Shown piece after piece: positions 1 through 7,961 of a stretch of 64,000 nt of DNA (its first letter is position 1; each line of letters begins with the position of its first letter). Both the position numbers and the translations under genes were made by a program. The stretch lies in NCBI GenBank assembly GCA_910586505.1, contig CAJUGV010000003.1, positions 186,262 through 250,261 on the forward strand. Reading direction: 5' to 3'. The DNA is from an uncultured Paraprevotella sp. (GTDB lineage: Bacteria > Bacteroidota > Bacteroidia > Bacteroidales > Bacteroidaceae). The notes beneath the pieces were generated by a model. That model was not told where the DNA came from. It saw only the letters and a list, made by a program, of their open reading frames with translations, and did no database searches.

Positions 1-612
1 AGTGTCTTATTGAATACGGAATTCCTTAAATCTTTAGACTACAAGAATATCTGCTCCGGCTATGCGGAAATGCTGAAACACGGACTTATCAGCACAGAAG
101 AGCATTGGACGGAACTGATGGCATTCGACCTTGATGAAATCAATTATGAAGCGTTACAGAATATGGTGGGAAAAAGTGTAACCATTAAAGAAAGCATCGT
201 AAAACAAGACCCGTATGAACAAAGTGTCCGCAAAGCACTCAATCTTGGACATACCGTAGGACATGCTTTTGAAAGTCTGGCACTGGCAGAAGGGCGAACG
301 ATACTACACGGATACGCTGTGGCTTGGGGACTTATATGCGAGCTGTATCTGAGTTGCCTGCGTGAGAGCTTTCCTAAAGACAAACTCCGCCACACCGCAA
401 CCTTCATCAAGACTTATTACGGCACATTCGCATTCGACTGCAGAAAATATGAAGATCTGTATCAATTCATGACTCACGATAAGAAAAATTCCGCTGGAGA
501 AATCAACTTCACATTATTAGGCGACATCGGTGATATCCGCATCAACCGCACTGCCGGTAAAGAAGAAATTTTCAACATGCTGGACTTCTACCGTGAGACC
601 ATGGGCTGCTAA
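1..612 (+). CDS. aroB: 3-dehydroquinate synthase, C-terminal part (5' end outside window)
   Basis: The reading frame is open from base 1, so the gene begins upstream and only its last 203 residues are visible. AroB converts DAHP to 3-dehydroquinate, the second step of the shikimate pathway, in the cytoplasm using NAD+ and a divalent metal. The visible part carries the family's metal-ligand signature GHTVGHAFE and a GYAEMLKHGLI segment typical of the active-site region. The GH43 gene follows 27 bases downstream on the same strand, so the two may be co-transcribed although their functions are unrelated. aroA and aroK occur elsewhere in the window, so the pathway genes are dispersed. The family assignment is firm; the true start cannot be seen. 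Confidence 0.95.
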   Translation, partial: SVLLNTEFLKSLDYKNICSGYAEMLKHGLISTEEHWTELMAFDLDEINYEALQNMVGKSVTIKESIVKQDPYEQSVRKALNLGHTVGHAFESLALAEGRTILHGYAVAWGLICELYLSCLRESFPKDKLRHTATFIKTYYGTFAFDCRKYEDLYQFMTHDKKNSAGEINFTLLGDIGDIRINRTAGKEEIFNMLDFYRETMGC

Positions 613-639
613 CTCCTTTAACCAAATAATAAAATAAAA

Positions 640-1662
640 ATGAAAAAAGCATTGACATTACTCGCTATCACCTGTCTGGCAGGACTTCCGGCACACCTCA
701 CGGCCCAAAGAGCCAAAACAGGAAATCCCATTCTACCTGAATTCCATGCCGATCCAGAAGTTCTATACGCCAAACAGACCAAGAAATATTATATCTATTC
801 CACTACAGACGGAACACCGGGATGGGGCGGATATTACTTCACCGTGTTCAGTTCCAAAGACCTCACCGACTGGCGTCATGAAGGTATCATGCTTGATTTG
901 AACACCGATCAGGTGAAATGGTCGGACGGCAACGCATGGGCTCCGTGTATCATAGAAAAAAAAGTGAACGATAAATATAGATATTTCTTCTACTTCAGCG
1001 GAAACACGCCCAAAGGAAAAGCTATCGGAGTGGCTACGGCCGACCATCCCTGCGGCCCGTTTACCGATGCCGGACACCCAATCATCGACCGAAGACCGGA
1101 AGGCCAGAAACATGGACAACAAATCGATGTAGACGTATTTGAAGACCCCGTAAGCGGAAAAAGCTATTTGTACTGGGGCAACGGCTATATGGCCGGTGCT
1201 GAGCTGAACAATGACATGATGAGTATCAAACCAGAAACAGAAACACTTATGACACCGAAAGGCGGTTCGCTACAGGACTATGCGTATCGCGAAGCTCCTT
1301 ATGTGTTCTACCGAAAGGGAACATATTATTTCTTGTGGAGCGTTGACGACACGGGATCTCCTAACTATCATGTAGCCTATGGCACGGCCAAATCACCACT
1401 CGGTCCAATTGAAGTGGCAGACCAGCCGATAGTTCTCATCCAACAACCGGAAAAAGAAATCTATGGTCCGGCCCACAACTCCGTATTGCAAATTCCCGGT
1501 AAAGACGAATGGTATATCGTATATCACCGTATCAACAAGAATTATATCAAAAACCAACCGGGCGTGCACCGCGAAGTCTGCATAGACAAGATGGAATTTA
1601 ACGAAGACGGTACCATAAAACCCGTCATTCCCACACACAAAGGTGTCAAACGGATAAAGTAA
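640..1662 (+). CDS. Glycoside hydrolase family 43 protein, secreted
   Basis: A 340-residue five-bladed beta-propeller glycosidase. Residues 1-22 form a signal peptide ending near LTAQ, so export to the periplasm or outer surface is likely. The expected GH43 acidic residues are visible: the base Asp38 in HADPEV, an acidic IDVDVFEDP stretch (about 162-170) that should hold the pKa-modulating Asp, and the general acid Glu218 in YREAPYVF. GH43 enzymes are mostly alpha-L-arabinofuranosidases or beta-xylosidases; the exact substrate cannot be read from sequence. It lies 27 bases after aroB. Its last 17 bases overlap the end of the convergent 6-phosphogluconolactonase gene. No SusC/SusD partner is nearby. 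Confidence 0.92.
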   Translation: MKKALTLLAITCLAGLPAHLTAQRAKTGNPILPEFHADPEVLYAKQTKKYYIYSTTDGTPGWGGYYFTVFSSKDLTDWRHEGIMLDLNTDQVKWSDGNAWAPCIIEKKVNDKYRYFFYFSGNTPKGKAIGVATADHPCGPFTDAGHPIIDRRPEGQKHGQQIDVDVFEDPVSGKSYLYWGNGYMAGAELNNDMMSIKPETETLMTPKGGSLQDYAYREAPYVFYRKGTYYFLWSVDDTGSPNYHVAYGTAKSPLGPIEVADQPIVLIQQPEKEIYGPAHNSVLQIPGKDEWYIVYHRINKNYIKNQPGVHREVCIDKMEFNEDGTIKPVIPTHKGVKRIK

Positions 1663-2377
1663 TATCTATATCGGTAAACAATTCCACATGAAAAGCAGAC
1701 TGCCATACATAGGCAGCCGGATAACGACTACGCACATTAGGGCAAGATAAAGTACGAAGAATGTCGGCTTTATCTTGCCCTATAACATAAAACCATGTGT
1801 GGCGGGCATGAATCATCACTTCTCCGGTCATGGCAATACGCTGTTGTCCGGTAGCAGGATGCCTACTGACCGCATAAGGAACCGATGTACGAAGCAAAGC
1901 GTTCTGCCCGGGAAATACAGAAGAGGTATGACCATCTGTCCCCATGCCCAACAATACGAAATCAAAAACAGGAATGCAACCATGTAAAGGCAAACGAGAA
2001 AGCACCATAGAGGAATAGCGCATCGCCTCCCCCTCTACATCCTCTTGTTCTCCACGGATCCTAAACACATGTTCCTGTGATATGGGAACTCTATCTAAAA
2101 GATGAACCTTAGCCAGACGATAATTACCGGCCTCATCCTCAACCGGCACACAACGCTCGTCCACCCAATACAAACGCAACCGTTCCCATGGTGTCCGGCC
2201 GGCAAATTCATTAACCCATACATCAAACAACTCAACGGGAGAGTTTCCTCCTGAAAGTGCGATATTCACTTCCGTCATGCCTTCCTTACTTCCAGACATC
2301 CGCTCAATAATTGCCAGCATATTACTGAGTAGTATCCTTGCGGCTTCACGAGCATTATCTCCTACATGTACGATCAT
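1646..2377 (-). CDS. pgl: 6-phosphogluconolactonase
   Basis: A 243-residue protein of the DevB/NagB-like lactonase family, which hydrolyses 6-phosphogluconolactone to 6-phosphogluconate, the second step of the oxidative pentose phosphate pathway. Family motifs include ALSGGNSP near the N-terminus, WERLRLYWVDERCVP and a LLGMGTDGHTSS phosphate-binding loop. I place the start at ATG 2377, whose ATGA overlaps the zwf stop codon; the frame also extends three codons further to a TTG at 2386, which is less likely. It is the last gene of gnd-zwf-pgl, all on the - strand, and the overlap suggests translational coupling. It ends tail-to-tail inside the GH43 stop region. Confidence 0.95.
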   Translation of the reverse strand: MIVHVGDNAREAARILLSNMLAIIERMSGSKEGMTEVNIALSGGNSPVELFDVWVNEFAGRTPWERLRLYWVDERCVPVEDEAGNYRLAKVHLLDRVPISQEHVFRIRGEQEDVEGEAMRYSSMVLSRLPLHGCIPVFDFVLLGMGTDGHTSSVFPGQNALLRTSVPYAVSRHPATGQQRIAMTGEVMIHARHTWFYVIGQDKADILRTLSCPNVRSRYPAAYVWQSAFHVELFTDIDITLSV

Positions 2378-3891
2378 AGTTCGCAATATAAATGTGTATT
2401 TGTCAGATTTTTACAGGGATTCGTCCACGATGCTCCCTGAGATGCGATAAGACGGTCCGCTTCTAAGGGTCCCCACGAACCGGCCGGATAACCATACAAA
2501 GGACAATCCGGAGTGTTTTTCCAATACTTCAATATCGAATCAAAAAAGCGCCATCCCGCCTCCACCGCATCACTACGAATAAACAAAGTAGAATCACCGA
2601 GCATACAATCTTCAATCAACCGTGCATAAGCATCCTCCGTAGGAAGGCGACCTATTTCGGCATAACTGAAATCCATATCTCTCGGAAGTACTTCAAACCC
2701 CTCTCCCGTTTTTTTCATTCCGAGCCGCAACACAACGCCTTCATCAGGCTGTATACGTATTATTAAACGATTATGTACGGGACAGGGGTTACTCCCACAA
2801 TGAAACATGGAATGGGGGGCAGGTTTGAAATGGATCACGATCTCACTCACCTTTGTGGGCATCTGTTTACCTGTACGGATATAAAAAGGCACGCCTCCCC
2901 AACGCCAGTTATTCAATTCCAACCGCATGGCCAAGTAAGTTTCCGTACGCGACAAGAAAGGAACATGTTCCTCTTCACGATATCCCTTACGCCCTTCGGA
3001 AGCCATATACTGCCCACGTACTACGGCACAACGAATATCTTCATCACTCAGAGGCTTCAGAGACTGATACACTTTCACCACTTCATTTCGAAAACCAGAT
3101 GCGTCGAAGACGGCTGGAGGTTCCATCGCCGTCACAGCCAACAACTGCGCCAAGTGATTCTGTACCATATCACGCAAGGTGCCGACGCCGTCATAAAATC
3201 CGCCGCGGCTCCCTATTCCCATATTCTCTACAGCCGTAATCTCTACATAATCCACGTAATTACGATTCCATAAAGGTTCGAATACCGTATTGGCAAAACG
3301 AAGCGCCAGAATATTCTGCACGGTTTCTTTTCCCAGAAAGTGATCTATGCGATAAATCTGCTCCTCTTTAAATACATCTAGATAAATACGATTCAACTCT
3401 TGTGCAGACTGTAAGTCGTAACCAAAAGGTTTTTCGACAATGATACGCTTAAACCCCTTGTCTTCCCTGTTCAGCCCTGCCGTCTTCAAGTGGCGAGGGA
3501 TAATTCCATAAAGCAACGGTGGAGTTGCCAAGTAATACAAGTAATTATGAGAATTATCCTTTATCCTGTCTAACTCCTCCAACCTGTCCTTCAGTTTTAT
3601 GTAAGCCTCTGCTTCAGAAGGATCGGCTGAAAGATAATACACTTCTCTCAAAAAGGCTTTCATCTTATCTTGGTCCACCTCGTCCTGTCGAATGAAATTC
3701 AACAGTCCTTCATGAATAGAAGTGCGGAAGCTGTCATCATCATAGACAGTACGAGCCATCCCCAATACCGCAAAACGACGTGGGAGACGACCAGACTTAT
3801 ATAGTAAATAGAGAGCTGGCATCAATTTACGTTTCGTCAGGTCTCCTGACGCTCCAAATATTACGAAAATTAAAGAATCCGGCCTATTCAT
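2374..3891 (-). CDS. zwf: Glucose-6-phosphate 1-dehydrogenase
   Basis: A 505-residue enzyme that oxidises glucose-6-phosphate to 6-phosphogluconolactone and makes NADPH. The N-terminal Rossmann motif FGASGDLTKRKLMP and the substrate-binding RIDHFLGKE signature (catalytic His) are intact, and the length is normal. The ATG at 3891 is chosen because an AGGAG ribosome-binding site sits six bases before it; an 11-codon extension to an ATG at 3924 would run into gnd and lacks such a site. Fifteen bases separate it from gnd upstream, and it overlaps pgl by four bases downstream, so the three genes form an operon for the complete oxidative branch. Confidence 0.97.
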   Translation of the reverse strand: MNRPDSLIFVIFGASGDLTKRKLMPALYLLYKSGRLPRRFAVLGMARTVYDDDSFRTSIHEGLLNFIRQDEVDQDKMKAFLREVYYLSADPSEAEAYIKLKDRLEELDRIKDNSHNYLYYLATPPLLYGIIPRHLKTAGLNREDKGFKRIIVEKPFGYDLQSAQELNRIYLDVFKEEQIYRIDHFLGKETVQNILALRFANTVFEPLWNRNYVDYVEITAVENMGIGSRGGFYDGVGTLRDMVQNHLAQLLAVTAMEPPAVFDASGFRNEVVKVYQSLKPLSDEDIRCAVVRGQYMASEGRKGYREEEHVPFLSRTETYLAMRLELNNWRWGGVPFYIRTGKQMPTKVSEIVIHFKPAPHSMFHCGSNPCPVHNRLIIRIQPDEGVVLRLGMKKTGEGFEVLPRDMDFSYAEIGRLPTEDAYARLIEDCMLGDSTLFIRSDAVEAGWRFFDSILKYWKNTPDCPLYGYPAGSWGPLEADRLIASQGASWTNPCKNLTNTHLYCEL

Positions 3892-3905
3892 ACGCAACTC
3901 CTTTC

Positions 3906-5345
3906 TTATTTTAATGATATCCAATCTTCATGATAAAAACATCCGCGCATACTGTCCGTCCGTTCAAAAGTATGCGCTCCAAAATAGTCTCTCTGTGCCT
4001 GAATCAAATTAGCAGGTAAATTTTCTGTAGTCAATGAGTAAAAATAATTGAGTGCCGAAGCAAACGCAGGGATAGCAATACCTTCTTTCACAGCCAAAGC
4101 CACTACATTTTTCCATGCAGGCAAAGCATCTTTAATTTGAGCGGAGAATAGAGGAAAGAGCAATAAATTATGTAGCAAAGGTATCTCCTCATATGCTTGT
4201 GCCAACTCATCCAGAAAAACGGAACGAATAATACATCCCCCTCGCCATATACGTGCAATCGATGCCAAATCCAGATTCCATCCAAATCGTTTTGAAGCTT
4301 CAGACAACAAATCAAATCCCTGAGCATAAGCCACCAATTTGGATGCAAACAGCGTCTGCTCCAAGTCTGTTATAGACAACAAAGCCTCTATCTTCGGGGA
4401 ATTATCCGAAATATCATAAACCTGTGCCGCCCTCACACGCAGATCTTTCAAAGCAGAAATGATCCGTTGAAAAACAGACTCTGCAATCAATCCGAAAGGA
4501 ATTCCCATTTCAAGTGCGCTCTTCACCGACCACTGACCGGTTCCTTTCTGTCCGGCCACATCCAAGATACGATCTACCAAGAAGCCTCCGTCAGACTCTT
4601 TATATGCTAATATAGCAGACGTTATCTCTACCAGATAACTTTTTAAGCGTCCTTCATTCCAACGAGAAAACAAGTGACTTATCTCATCATTACTCAAATT
4701 TCCGGCACGCTTCAGTAGAAAATAAGCCTCTGCTATCAATTGCATGTCTCCGTACTCAATACCGTTATGCACCATTTTTATAAAATGTCCGGCCCCTCCA
4801 GGCCCTATCCAGTCACAGCAAGGAGTTCCGTCGGCAGCCTTTGCCGCTATATCTTTCAATAAAGAACGAATCACCGGCCATGCTTCTACCGCACCTCCCG
4901 GCATAATGGAAGCGCCCCGTAATGCCCCTTCCGCGCCACCGGAAATTCCGGCACCAACGAAATGGATACCCTGTGCACGGCAAGCTGTAACACGCCGTTC
5001 CGTATCTCTATAATCTGAATTACCACCGTCTATCAATATATCTCCTTCAGACAACAAAGGAGTCAGCAACCCAATCAGCTCATCTACAGCCTCACCGGCC
5101 CGGACCATCATCATTACCACTCTAGGATGGGACAAAGAATATACAAAATCAGTCAGATTCAGGTATCCGGAAATTCTCTTTCCTTTTGCACGCCCTTCCA
5201 TAAAACGTTGCACCACACCTTCTTCTACTCCCGGAACAGTACGGTTCCAGACCGATACCTTCCGACCGTTTCTCTCCATATTTAATGCGAGATTCTCGCC
5301 CATTACACCCAGGCCTATCAAACCCACATCTGACATTTGTTCCAT
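3906..5345 (-). CDS. gnd: 6-phosphogluconate dehydrogenase, decarboxylating
   Basis: A 479-residue cytoplasmic enzyme that converts 6-phosphogluconate to ribulose-5-phosphate and CO2 with NADP+. The N-terminal GLGVMGENLALNMERNG dinucleotide fold, the ILIDGGNSDYRDTERR segment, the ISGGAEGALRGASIMPGG motif and the KMVHNGIEYGDMQ catalytic region are all present, and the C-terminal all-helical domain is complete. It is the first gene of gnd-zwf-pgl. A strong GGAGGAGG lies immediately before ATG 5345; a second in-frame ATG at 5336 is spaced about ten bases from that site, so either could be used. No exact consensus promoter was found in the AT-rich upstream region. Confidence 0.97.
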   Translation of the reverse strand: MEQMSDVGLIGLGVMGENLALNMERNGRKVSVWNRTVPGVEEGVVQRFMEGRAKGKRISGYLNLTDFVYSLSHPRVVMMMVRAGEAVDELIGLLTPLLSEGDILIDGGNSDYRDTERRVTACRAQGIHFVGAGISGGAEGALRGASIMPGGAVEAWPVIRSLLKDIAAKAADGTPCCDWIGPGGAGHFIKMVHNGIEYGDMQLIAEAYFLLKRAGNLSNDEISHLFSRWNEGRLKSYLVEITSAILAYKESDGGFLVDRILDVAGQKGTGQWSVKSALEMGIPFGLIAESVFQRIISALKDLRVRAAQVYDISDNSPKIEALLSITDLEQTLFASKLVAYAQGFDLLSEASKRFGWNLDLASIARIWRGGCIIRSVFLDELAQAYEEIPLLHNLLLFPLFSAQIKDALPAWKNVVALAVKEGIAIPAFASALNYFYSLTTENLPANLIQAQRDYFGAHTFERTDSMRGCFYHEDWISLK

Positions 5346-5758
5346 ACCTCCTCCTTTTTATCATTCATACTTACTTCCCAAAGGTCTGAAAAGACGCATT
5401 CATATCCAAATAATAGAGACAAGAAATCATCCGACTTAACTTTTTTATGTATCCAAGAAAATAAATAAAGAAAAAACATCTTACACAAAAGCGGCTCAAA
5501 CATCTATATGACAAAGAAATACGAATATAACACCATAGAAACATATGATATGAAAGGCCTCATCTTTCAGCTTTTTTACTAAAATTATTCTAAACACATA
5601 CACATCACGAAAAAACGGTTATTTTTAGCCAAAAGACGTACTTACGAATCGCTGTTGTTTTCGTAAGAAAGGCGTTATCGGCAGAAAAGCCCTACCATCC
5701 GTTTGGAACATAAAACAAACAGCAGGATATGTCCCCACTGTGTTGGAAAATAAACGAA

Positions 5759-5820
5759 AAAATCATGAGGATGACTTTTTTAAACCGTGCGGAGTACTTT
5801 TAAAAATCATGAGGAGAACC
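5759..5820 (+). repeat. Degenerate direct repeats, about 20-24 bases each
   Basis: Three consecutive units share the pattern (A)AAxCxTGxGGAxxACTTTT: one at 5759-5781 (ATCATGAGGATGACTTTTTT), one at 5782-5801 (CCGTGCGGAGTACTTTT) and a partial one at 5802-5820 (AATCATGAGGAGAACC). A related unit occurs at about 31010-31040 (TGATGAGGGAGACTTTTTAA). They lie in intergenic DNA and have no coding potential. The function is unknown. Confidence 0.5.
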
Positions 5821-5889
5821 ATCCGACGGAATGCAGAAGACTGCAAACAGCCCTGTATACCCCTTCAAAAAGTTATGAAATAAAAAAAG

Positions 5890-6026
5890 CCTTCACTCCT
5901 TCAGACTATCTGACAATCACATGGTTAAGGTGAAGGATCATATCTATCTTCCTTCACCGTCCCTTCACACACAGGATTACATAGGACTGTAAGTAGCTGA
6001 ATTTGAGAGATTCCCGGTGAAGGATC
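5890..6026. repeat. GGTGAAGG / CCTTCACC intergenic repeat cluster
   Basis: The octamer GGTGAAGG occurs at 5929-5936 and 6016-6023, both times followed by ATC. Its complement CCTTCACC occurs at 5951-5958, with the close variants CCTTCACT at about 5890 and CCCTTCAC just after. The copies at 5929-5936 and 5951-5958 can pair as an 8-bp hairpin. It resembles the short intergenic repeats common in Bacteroides genomes; I cannot name a family. Confidence 0.45.
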
Positions 6027-6083
6027 TACACAAACTCATATTTCACGTTAGTTCCCGATATTATTATCCACGAATCAAAACGA

Positions 6084-6117
6084 AAAAGAGGTTTTCTTGT
6101 ATAAGAAAACCTCTTTT
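6084..6117 (-). terminator. Rho-independent terminator of tRNA-Pro
   Basis: A perfect 15-bp inverted repeat (6084-6098 and 6103-6117) with a four-base loop. Read on the - strand it ends in a T run, eight bases past the 3' end of tRNA-Pro, so it should end that transcript. Confidence 0.8.
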
Positions 6118-6124
6118 AAGGATG

Positions 6125-6199
6125 TCGGGATGACTGGATTCGAACCAGCGACCACTCGCCCCCCAGACGAGTACTCTAACCGGACTGAGCTACATCCCG
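6125..6199 (-). tRNA. tRNA-Pro (anticodon GGG)
   Basis: A 75-base cloverleaf on the - strand: seven-pair acceptor stem CGGGATG/CATCCCG, D arm GCTC...GAGT, anticodon stem CTCGT/GCGAG with a CTGGGGG loop (anticodon GGG), variable loop TGGTC, and T arm with TTCGAAT. The discriminator base is A and CCA is not encoded. It reads CCC and CCU proline codons. It has its own promoter upstream, interleaved with that of aroA, and a terminator directly downstream. Confidence 0.95.
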
Positions 6200-6209
6200 T
6201 TTGCGAGTG

Positions 6210-6241
6210 CAAAAGTAGAAATTGTTTTTGAATTCTCCAAA
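6210..6241 (-). promoter_or_regulatory. tRNA-Pro promoter
   Basis: On the - strand, TTTG (6238-6241), 20 bases, then TACTTTTG (6210-6217): an exact fit to the Bacteroides consensus TTTG-N19/21-TAnnTTTG. It starts about ten bases before the tRNA 5' end and interleaves with the aroA promoter on the other strand. Confidence 0.8.
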
Positions 6242-6257
6242 TTAATTTCTACTTTTG
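6227..6257 (+). promoter_or_regulatory. aroA promoter
   Basis: TTTG (6227-6230), 19 bases, then TACTTTTG (6250-6257), 28 bases before the aroA ATG: an exact Bacteroides consensus promoter. Its -33 element lies between the elements of the oppositely directed tRNA-Pro promoter. Confidence 0.8.
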
Positions 6258-6285
6258 TGGTGATTAAATCACTATCTCAAGCAAA

Positions 6286-7533
6286 ATGCAAATCAAACTC
6301 ACCGCACCTCCTCTCCTGAAACATGAGACTGCACTCCCGGCCAGCAAAAGCATTAGCAACAGGGCACTTATCATTCATGCGCTGACAAAAGGAAAGGATA
6401 TGCCTCAAAATATATCAGACTGTGATGACACGTTCGTCATGGTCAGGGCGCTGACACAATCCGAAGAGACGGTAGACATCATGGCCGCCGGTACAGCCAT
6501 GCGCTTTCTATCAGCCTATTACGCAACCCATGAAGGCACACACGTGTTAACGGGAACGGACCGGATGAAACAACGCCCCATCGGTATCCTCGTAGAAGCC
6601 CTGCGAAATTTGGGTGCGCGGATTGAATATATGGAGAAAGAAGGATACCCCCCCTTACGTATTAACGGCGGACTACATGAAGGCGGCTTCCTTACATTAG
6701 CGGGCAATATAAGTTCACAGTATATTTCAGCTTTATTAATGACGGGACCGGTACTTAAAAAAGGATTGACACTGGAACTGACGGGGGATATTATCTCCCG
6801 CCCATACATCAATCTGACATTGAAAATGATGAAAGATTTCGGTGCACAAGCAGAATGGACAGACGAACGGCACATCTCAGTTCACCCCGTCGCCTATCGC
6901 CCTACCGTCTATTACATAGAAAACGATTGGAGCGCGGCTTCCTACTGGTATGAAATGATGGCACTGACCTCCGACAAAGATGCAGAAATCATTCTGAAGG
7001 GATTGTTTGCCGACAGTCCGCAGGGCGATGCCGGTGTATGTACCCTTTTCGAACAGTTAGGAGTACACACCGATTTTTTTCATCATGAAGACGGAACGCC
7101 CTGCATACGGTTGACCAAGCAACCCGCCCGCATCACGTATATGAAACAGAATTTTGTAGATTGTCCCGATCTGGCACAAACATTTGTTGTCACCTGCGCT
7201 ATGTTAGGCATCCCGTTCCACTTCACCGGCCTGCAAAGCCTGAAAATAAAAGAAACCGACCGTATCGCCGCACTCATCTGCGAATTGAATAAACTGGGGT
7301 ATTCCCTGCATGAAGCCAATGCTTCGGAATTGTATTGGGACGGAAAAAAGACACCACCGCAACCGCAACCTTCAATAGACACTTACGAAGACCATCGCAT
7401 GGCTATGGCCTTTGCCCCATGCTGTCTCATTATACCAGAGGTAAGAATCAACAATCCGCAAGTAGTCAGCAAATCATATCCCCGATATTGGGAACACCTG
7501 AAAGACGCAGGTTTTGAAATCATTACACTATGA
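6286..7533 (+). CDS. aroA: 3-phosphoshikimate 1-carboxyvinyltransferase (EPSP synthase)
   Basis: A 415-residue cytoplasmic enzyme that joins PEP to shikimate-3-phosphate, the sixth step of the shikimate pathway. Recognisable features are the N-terminal LPASKSISNRALI (phosphate-binding Lys/Ser/Arg), AAGTAMRFL, the ISSQYISALLM substrate loop, KETDRIAAL and EDHRMAMAFAPC near the C-terminus. It is shorter than the 427-residue E. coli enzyme; I would expect that for the Bacteroidetes form. It has a consensus promoter and heads a + strand run; its stop overlaps the next ATG by four bases (ATGA), implying co-translation with the small membrane protein. Confidence 0.97.
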   Translation: MQIKLTAPPLLKHETALPASKSISNRALIIHALTKGKDMPQNISDCDDTFVMVRALTQSEETVDIMAAGTAMRFLSAYYATHEGTHVLTGTDRMKQRPIGILVEALRNLGARIEYMEKEGYPPLRINGGLHEGGFLTLAGNISSQYISALLMTGPVLKKGLTLELTGDIISRPYINLTLKMMKDFGAQAEWTDERHISVHPVAYRPTVYYIENDWSAASYWYEMMALTSDKDAEIILKGLFADSPQGDAGVCTLFEQLGVHTDFFHHEDGTPCIRLTKQPARITYMKQNFVDCPDLAQTFVVTCAMLGIPFHFTGLQSLKIKETDRIAALICELNKLGYSLHEANASELYWDGKKTPPQPQPSIDTYEDHRMAMAFAPCCLIIPEVRINNPQVVSKSYPRYWEHLKDAGFEIITL

Positions 7534-7961
7534 TCATCATCTATATCCTTTTAGCCCTTGTCGCGGCAGCCGGTATTGCAATGGTAGCCGGATGGATGCG
7601 AAACCGTTCGCTGAAAAAAAAACTGGAACGTGGAGAAATCAGCGAAATACCCTCCGTGGTACAACCTCAGCAGGAATGTTGCGGACAACATGAAGTGTGT
7701 GAAAAAGACAGCTTGCTGGCAGCCGTAAGCAAACAAATAGAATATTATAACGATGAAGAACTCGACCGTTTCAAAGGTAAAGATCCGGCCTCTTATACAA
7801 CGACGGATACGGACGAGTTCAGAGATATCCTCTACACGATGCGCGACGATGAGGTTGCCGGTTGGGCACGCAGCCTGCAACTGCGCGGCATCACCTTGCC
7901 CGATGCCATAAAAGACGAAGTATTTCTGATTATCGGAGAAAGAAGAACGGAACACCTATGA
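7530..7961 (+). CDS. Small membrane-anchored protein with CCGQHEVC motif, unknown function
   Basis: I do not recognise a characterised family. The 143-residue protein has one N-terminal membrane segment (about residues 2-22) followed by a basic stretch, so the rest probably faces the cytoplasm. Residues 50-57 read CCGQHEVC, a Cys-Cys-x-x-His-x-x-Cys cluster suited to binding a metal. The C-terminal half is an acidic, soluble domain (DELYTM-like helices, ending EVFLIIGERRTEHL). It overlaps aroA by four bases upstream and the ABC permease by four bases downstream, so the three are translationally coupled. Placement beside a zinc/manganese-type permease is compatible with a metal-related role, but that is inference. 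Confidence 0.85.
   Translation: MIIIYILLALVAAAGIAMVAGWMRNRSLKKKLERGEISEIPSVVQPQQECCGQHEVCEKDSLLAAVSKQIEYYNDEELDRFKGKDPASYTTTDTDEFRDILYTMRDDEVAGWARSLQLRGITLPDAIKDEVFLIIGERRTEHL

Larger units (their letters stand above)
5346..6083. other. Gene-free intergenic stretch with short repeats
   Basis: Between gnd and the tRNA-Pro terminator I see no credible coding region on either strand. It holds an 8-bp hairpin (CTTACGAA at 5641-5648, TTCGTAAG at 5660-5667), a run of degenerate repeats around 5759-5820, and a GGTGAAGG/CCTTCACC repeat cluster at about 5890-6026, each listed separately. The size leaves room for a small RNA, but nothing I recognise identifies one. The gnd promoter probably lies near the 5350-5480 end. 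Confidence 0.6.

Noticed and set aside
5641..5667. The 8-bp CTTACGAA/TTCGTAAG hairpin as a terminator
   Set aside because: No T run follows on either strand and no gene ends there.
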